DNA of 64,000 bases from Gimesia sp. (GTDB lineage Bacteria; Planctomycetota; Planctomycetia; Planctomycetales; Planctomycetaceae): NCBI RefSeq assembly GCF_040219335.1, contig NZ_JAVJSQ010000029.1, forward strand, positions 310,001 to 374,000. The letters are read 5' to 3'. The notes beneath the pieces are model-generated. The model did no database searches, was not told the origin of the DNA, and saw only the letters and a program-made list of their open reading frames with translations. Made by a program: the position numbers and the translations under genes. How positions within the stretch are numbered: position 1 is the first letter of the stretch; every line of letters begins with the position of its first letter. Positions 60,163 through 64,000 of the stretch are shown here, piece by piece.

Positions 60163-61272
60163 TTATTGTTGTGTTCCCACCTGCTGGAACATGTCGGTTG
60201 TGGTGTTCAGACTGTCTCTCCCTCCGGAATGGAAGAAGTCAGACAGTTCCACAATCGCGGGACCGAGCAGGAAGATGTAAATTGCAGGCATCAGACAGAA
60301 TACGGTCGGGAACAGCAGTTTGAATGTGGCCTTGTTGGCTTTCTCATCCGCCCGCTGTTGCAGACTTTCACGCATGTTATCACTGTATTCCTGCAGGGCC
60401 GAAGTCACGTCGGTTCCCATCTGATCGGTCTGGATCAAGAGGGCCGCAAACGAGTGGACTTCCGGCACATCGATACGCTTACTGAAGTTAGACAGCGCTT
60501 GAGTGAAGGTGCCGATAGAGGCCTGCTCCATCACGATTTTCAGTTCCTGGGCCAGCGCCGGATACACCTTCGCCAGTTCCCCGATAATTTTCTTCAACGC
60601 GTGTGGTACGGTCATACCCTGGGAAACACACATGTTGAGCATGTCCAGCATGTCGGGAATCCCCTGTTCAATTTCACTACGACGGTCAGAAGCCTGGCCG
60701 CTGATGAACAGGAAGGGAACCGCCCAGGCCAGGATTGGTACGAGCAGCAGACCGAGTAAAATCGGGATTTCGAATCGCTCGGGAGCGATAAGCAGCAGGA
60801 TCCCAAAGAACAGCATGGTACCCAGAATGGCGATATAACGAATCGCAGAAAAGTTCTGCAGAGCATGAGGCTGGTAGTAACCTGCCGCCTGCAGTTCTTT
60901 TTTTGTCTGGGCCCGTCGTCCTTCCGATTCCGGCATCATTACCGATAAAGCGGGAGTCGCCGACCCGAAGACATAATCATCGGTGCCCATCGAGGGAACA
61001 TCACCGGCTTCGATTGGAGGCAAACCCTCTTCCTGACCATTCTGATATGGGTTGTCAGCGGTAAACAACTGACGGTGTTCCCAGGTTACAGGAGCGGCGC
61101 TCGAGGAAGAGGCTGAAGGAGAATAAGTCTCCTGCGGCTTCGTCTCGACCACTTTTTCCGGTTGTTGTTCCGGTTTCTGACTCCGCCGTCTGCGGATGAT
61201 GCGGAACAGCATCCACAGAATGATGGCACCACAGAGTGCATAAAAAACGGTAATGGTTGTTGGTGTAAACAT
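60163..61272 (-). CDS. tadC: TadC-type pilus assembly membrane protein
   Basis: A 369-residue type II secretion F-family protein. A helix at the N-terminus (ITVFYALCGAIILWMLFRII), a disordered Glu/Gln-rich segment, and then the T2SSF core: helices YIAILGTMLFFGILLLIAP and LLGLLLVPILAWAVPFLFI, the conserved IPDMLDMLNMCVSQGMTVPH segment, LAQELKIVMEQASIGTFTQAL and the final helix LFPTVFCLMPAIYIFLLGPA. It forms the inner-membrane platform for Flp/Tad pili with TadB. The gene is third after cpaF and tadB on the same strand. Confidence 0.88.
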   Translation of the reverse strand: MFTPTTITVFYALCGAIILWMLFRIIRRRRSQKPEQQPEKVVETKPQETYSPSASSSSAAPVTWEHRQLFTADNPYQNGQEEGLPPIEAGDVPSMGTDDYVFGSATPALSVMMPESEGRRAQTKKELQAAGYYQPHALQNFSAIRYIAILGTMLFFGILLLIAPERFEIPILLGLLLVPILAWAVPFLFISGQASDRRSEIEQGIPDMLDMLNMCVSQGMTVPHALKKIIGELAKVYPALAQELKIVMEQASIGTFTQALSNFSKRIDVPEVHSFAALLIQTDQMGTDVTSALQEYSDNMRESLQQRADEKANKATFKLLFPTVFCLMPAIYIFLLGPAIVELSDFFHSGGRDSLNTTTDMFQQVGTQQ

Positions 61273-61316
61273 ATTCTTACCCTCGCCAGTTTCTGGCAGG
61301 ACGCAGTAGTTTCAAA

Positions 61317-62183
61317 TCAGGTACGTTGACTGGTTTTCAGAACTCGCAAGACCCACAGTGATCCAATGACCTGCAGTCCGATAGCGGTAAAGGTCGCCCC
61401 ACGACCCCATGCAGACGCCATCAGGGTTGTCAGGTAAGTAGGATCGCGTAACACGAAGAACCCGAGGATCAACGGCGGTAACGAAATCATCAAAACCGCT
61501 GTCGCACGGCTACCGGCGGTCGCGGTGCGCAGACGTCCCAGGAACAGCATACGGTCACGGATGGTACGGGCCAGACGCTCCAGCACCTTCACCAGGTCTC
61601 CCCCGGTTTCCTGATGGACGATCAGGGCCATCGAGAGAATGTTCAAACTGGCAACCCCGGTCCGTTCATACAGACCATCCAAGGCCGCTCTCATGGATAC
61701 ACCCATTTGCAGTCGACGGGAAGCTTCCTGTAGTTCGGTTCCCAGGGGGGCGGGAGTCTTTGCAGACACATTCACAAAACAGTGAGTCAGGCTGCGTCCG
61801 GTTTTTGCGGCACGAGCCAGCTCGTCAATCATGTCGGAAAGTTGTTCGTTAATCTGTTTCTGACGGCGACCACGTTGGTAAAATAGATAGCCGATCGGCG
61901 CCAGTCCACCAGCCATAAAGGCGATTGAAGTCGACAGAAAGTTTTCCTGAATGATGTAGATCAGTCCGCCAGACAGGACCGAACTCAGCAGGCAGAAAAA
62001 CAGAATCACTGCCGGATTGGCTTGTACGCCGGAGTGTACGATCAGCTCGTCAAAACCGCCGTTCAGCCGGTTGCTTAACTGGGTCGAATCCGGAACTGCG
62101 TAGCGGTCCCGATCACGCAGGATATCGCTGAAATCGGCTGCGGTAGCAGAGCTGCTGGGGTTCAGTGTGGCATCAGTTGCCAT
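61317..62183 (-). CDS. tadB: TadB-type pilus assembly membrane protein
   Basis: A 288-residue T2SSF protein with helices VILFFCLLSSVLSGGLIYII, the core motif LSDMIDELARAAKTGRSLTH, MGVSMRAALDGLYERTGV, VHQETGGDLVKVLERLARTI and the C-terminal pair ILGFFVLRDPTY, AIGLQVIGSLWVLRVL. It pairs with TadC in the Tad inner-membrane platform. cpaF stops 2 nt upstream, so translation is coupled. Confidence 0.9.
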   Translation of the reverse strand: MATDATLNPSSSATAADFSDILRDRDRYAVPDSTQLSNRLNGGFDELIVHSGVQANPAVILFFCLLSSVLSGGLIYIIQENFLSTSIAFMAGGLAPIGYLFYQRGRRQKQINEQLSDMIDELARAAKTGRSLTHCFVNVSAKTPAPLGTELQEASRRLQMGVSMRAALDGLYERTGVASLNILSMALIVHQETGGDLVKVLERLARTIRDRMLFLGRLRTATAGSRATAVLMISLPPLILGFFVLRDPTYLTTLMASAWGRGATFTAIGLQVIGSLWVLRVLKTSQRT

Positions 62184-62185
62184 GA

Positions 62186-63547
62186 TTAGCTCTCCTGTTC
62201 ATTCTGCTGGTCGTTTTGTCTACCAGACAGTGGCAGTTCCCGGGCATGGAACAGATCAGTATTTTCATTGAAGTTGGTCTGGGTTAACCAGTTCAGGGCC
62301 AGAGGCTGATGACCGGTCGCATAGAAGTTGCCATGCACGGTTCCATCCGGATCGACGTTGGTAATGCGGTAGACAAACAGGTCCTCCACCATGTATTCGC
62401 CGTTCTGATACCCGATCAGTTCCGAAATACGCATCACTTTACGTTCCCCGTTTGGCAGACGGGTGATGTGTACCAGCAGATGGATCGCGGAAGCGATGTA
62501 CCGCCGGGCAATCGCGTTCGGAAGTTCTGCCCCGGAAAGGGCGATCATCAACTCGAGACGGTCCAAGGCGTCACGCGTATCGTTCGCGTGGACGGTACTC
62601 ATGGAACCATCGTGACCGGTATTCATCGCCTGCAGCATTTCCAGAACTTCACCGCCGCGGGATTCGCCGACGATGATGCGGTCAGGACGCATTCGCAGAG
62701 AGTTCTTCAACAGCTCACGCTGGTTGATTTCCCCCTGACCTTCGATGTTGGAAGGTCGGGCTTCAAGCGAAACCACGTCCGGCTGCTGCAGCTGGAGTTC
62801 TGATGTCTGCTCAATCGTCACAATACGTTCGCGGTTGGTAATGTAGTTACTCAGGTTATTCAAGAGGGTCGTTTTACCGGCACCGGTACCACCACTGATC
62901 AGAATATTCAGCCGACCTTTGACAGCCATTTCCAGGAAGGTTGCCATGTCTGGAGCGAGTGAGCCCATCTGAACCATGTCATCAAACAGGAGGGCCTGGG
63001 TTCGGAAACGACGAATGGAAAGTGTAGGGCCCTTCAATGCCAGGGGAGGAATTACCGCGTTCAGACGAGAACCGTCAGGCAGCTTGGCGTCGACCATCGG
63101 CGAAACTTCATCGATACGACGTCCGGCCCGTCCCACCAGACGGTGGATCAACTGCAGCAGGTGTTCGTCATCAGCAAAACTGATATCGGTTTCTTCCAGC
63201 AGCCCCCGGCGTTCCACGAAGACCCGATCGGCTCCGTTGACCAGCACATCGCTGACTTCCGGATCGCTCATCAGTGGTTCCAGTGGACCAAAACCATAAA
63301 TTTCATCCAGGATCTCCCGCACCATGATATCGCGGTTCTTCTGATCCAGTGCGATATCCTGCTGCATACAGAGATGCTCGGCGAGGCCGCGCAGTTTCTG
63401 ACGCAAGTCGGCTTCCTGCAGTTCGCCCGCTTTGGAAAAGTCGATCGCATCCACCATCTGCCGATGCAGCTTGGTTTTCAGACGCTGAAAGGCTTTGCGG
63501 GAATCCGCAGAGGAATTGGCAACAGGAGTTTCACTTTGTAAAACCAT
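62186..63547 (-). CDS. cpaF: Tad secretion ATPase CpaF/TadA
   Basis: A 453-residue ATPase of the type II/IV secretion superfamily that drives Flp/Tad pilus assembly. Motifs are DIMVREILDEIYGFGPLEPL and VSDVLVNGADRVFVER in the N-terminal part, Walker A SGGTGAGKTTLLNNL near residue 229, Asp box TIEQTSELQL, Walker B RPDRIIVGESRGGEVLEML, and the His box DGSMSTVHANDTRDALDRLE. The usual Ala-rich disordered N-terminal extension is short. Confidence 0.95.
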   Translation of the reverse strand: MVLQSETPVANSSADSRKAFQRLKTKLHRQMVDAIDFSKAGELQEADLRQKLRGLAEHLCMQQDIALDQKNRDIMVREILDEIYGFGPLEPLMSDPEVSDVLVNGADRVFVERRGLLEETDISFADDEHLLQLIHRLVGRAGRRIDEVSPMVDAKLPDGSRLNAVIPPLALKGPTLSIRRFRTQALLFDDMVQMGSLAPDMATFLEMAVKGRLNILISGGTGAGKTTLLNNLSNYITNRERIVTIEQTSELQLQQPDVVSLEARPSNIEGQGEINQRELLKNSLRMRPDRIIVGESRGGEVLEMLQAMNTGHDGSMSTVHANDTRDALDRLELMIALSGAELPNAIARRYIASAIHLLVHITRLPNGERKVMRISELIGYQNGEYMVEDLFVYRITNVDPDGTVHGNFYATGHQPLALNWLTQTNFNENTDLFHARELPLSGRQNDQQNEQES

Positions 63548-63562
63548 AATCCATCTCCACCC

Positions 63563-64000
63563 TTACTGGGTCAGATAAAGCTTATAAATATATTTGTTTT
63601 GATTTGATTCTTTCAGGCCGGTAGTCTGTCCGACCTTGTTCACAGTCTGCTCAATTTTCTGAACCGGTTGATTCAGGCTGGCCTCATCTTCAGGAGCCGC
63701 CAGTACGACGGAACGTGAAGACAGTACCCCAGGTTGCAGAATGATTTCACATGCCTGGTTATCCAGCCGCTGGACTGCCATAATCCGACCACCCACCAGA
63801 TTGGTGCAGAAAGCAGTCCCTTCAAACGAACCGGACTGTTGTTCCAGTTGATCGTATAAAAAGCAGATGCGACATTGGCCGATCATTTCCTGAAACGCAT
63901 CCTGCTCACCATTTTCGATATTCGGGCTGCACTTCACGGGCAGGGGACCGGCATCGAAGTGCAGTTCGCCCTGGAATTGCTTCAGGTTTTTGCGGGTCAG
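63563..64000 (-). CDS. unidentified protein of the tad operon, 5' partial
   Basis: The frame is open to the end of the window, so the start lies beyond base 64000; an internal GTG at 63937 is probably not the start. The visible 145 residues include a cysteine-rich patch (KCSPN, GQCRICFLYD, TAFCTNLVGG) and strands such as RIMAVQRLDNQACEII. The C-terminus has VNKVGQTTGLKESNQNKY. It lies 15 nt upstream of cpaF. It could be a CpaB/RcpC- or TadZ-like component, but no motif supports either. Confidence 0.45.
   Translation of the reverse strand: MTRKNLKQFQGELHFDAGPLPVKCSPNIENGEQDAFQEMIGQCRICFLYDQLEQQSGSFEGTAFCTNLVGGRIMAVQRLDNQACEIILQPGVLSSRSVVLAAPEDEASLNQPVQKIEQTVNKVGQTTGLKESNQNKYIYKLYLTQ

Overview
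The window looks like chromosomal DNA from a planctomycete (Planctomycetota, probably a Gimesia-like member of the Planctomycetaceae; the genus is a guess). This rests on gene content: a DUF1559 prepilin-like protein, DUF1501, DUF1570 and DUF4340 proteins, large disordered acidic and glutamine-rich proteins, a pseudo-sulfatase, and tetrahydromethanopterin (H4MPT) C1-transfer genes, which are unusual in bacteria outside planctomycetes and methylotrophs.

Layout. 1-9.3 kb: an exported methyltransferase (5' end outside the window), an intergenic repeat cluster, DUF1559, a His-rich membrane-anchored protein, a WecA-type sugar-phosphate transferase preceded by a long imperfect hairpin, tRNA-His, an exported lactonase-like protein, an ECF sigma/anti-sigma pair and panC. 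9.3-20 kb (minus strand): an extremely acidic disordered protein, a membrane thioredoxin, a GldA / fused GldF-GldG / DUF4340 ABC operon and a PpiD/SurA-like chaperone. 20.5-26.7 kb: topA, a polytopic membrane protein, a RETRON (reverse transcriptase plus upstream msr-msd RNA) and an M50 protease. 26.7-37.5 kb: an enolase-superfamily enzyme, then ATP-grasp, fae, mtdC, DUF447 and beta-RFAP-synthase-like genes (H4MPT C1 module), interrupted by a second ECF sigma/zinc anti-sigma pair and bamA. 37.6-51.2 kb: DUF1501, a coiled-coil protein, larC with a (Asp-His)n tail, and a minus-strand operon of two von Willebrand-type membrane proteins, a 1352-residue coiled-coil protein and a prenyltransferase/squalene-oxidase-repeat protein. 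51.4-60 kb: FAD oxidoreductase, DUF1570, TIM-barrel, pseudo-sulfatase, ArsC-like, zinc-ribbon and Gfo/Idh/MocA genes. 60.1-64 kb (minus): tadC, tadB, cpaF/tadA and a partial upstream gene.

The most striking system is the retron at about 24.15-25.71 kb. A 425-residue RT with YADD and VTG motifs is preceded on the same strand by a 180-nt region that folds as a classical msr-msd RNA: a 20-nt a1/a2 pairing (19 of 20 paired, with two G-U pairs formed only in the minus-strand RNA), a G directly after a1, two msr stem-loops, a 17-bp msd hairpin, and a sigma-70-like promoter just outside a1. No standard effector gene adjoins it. The H4MPT module is the second coherent system: formaldehyde capture by Fae, methylene-H4MPT oxidation by MtdC, and three proteins likely tied to making the cofactor. 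No searches or folding programs were run; family names are from motif recognition.
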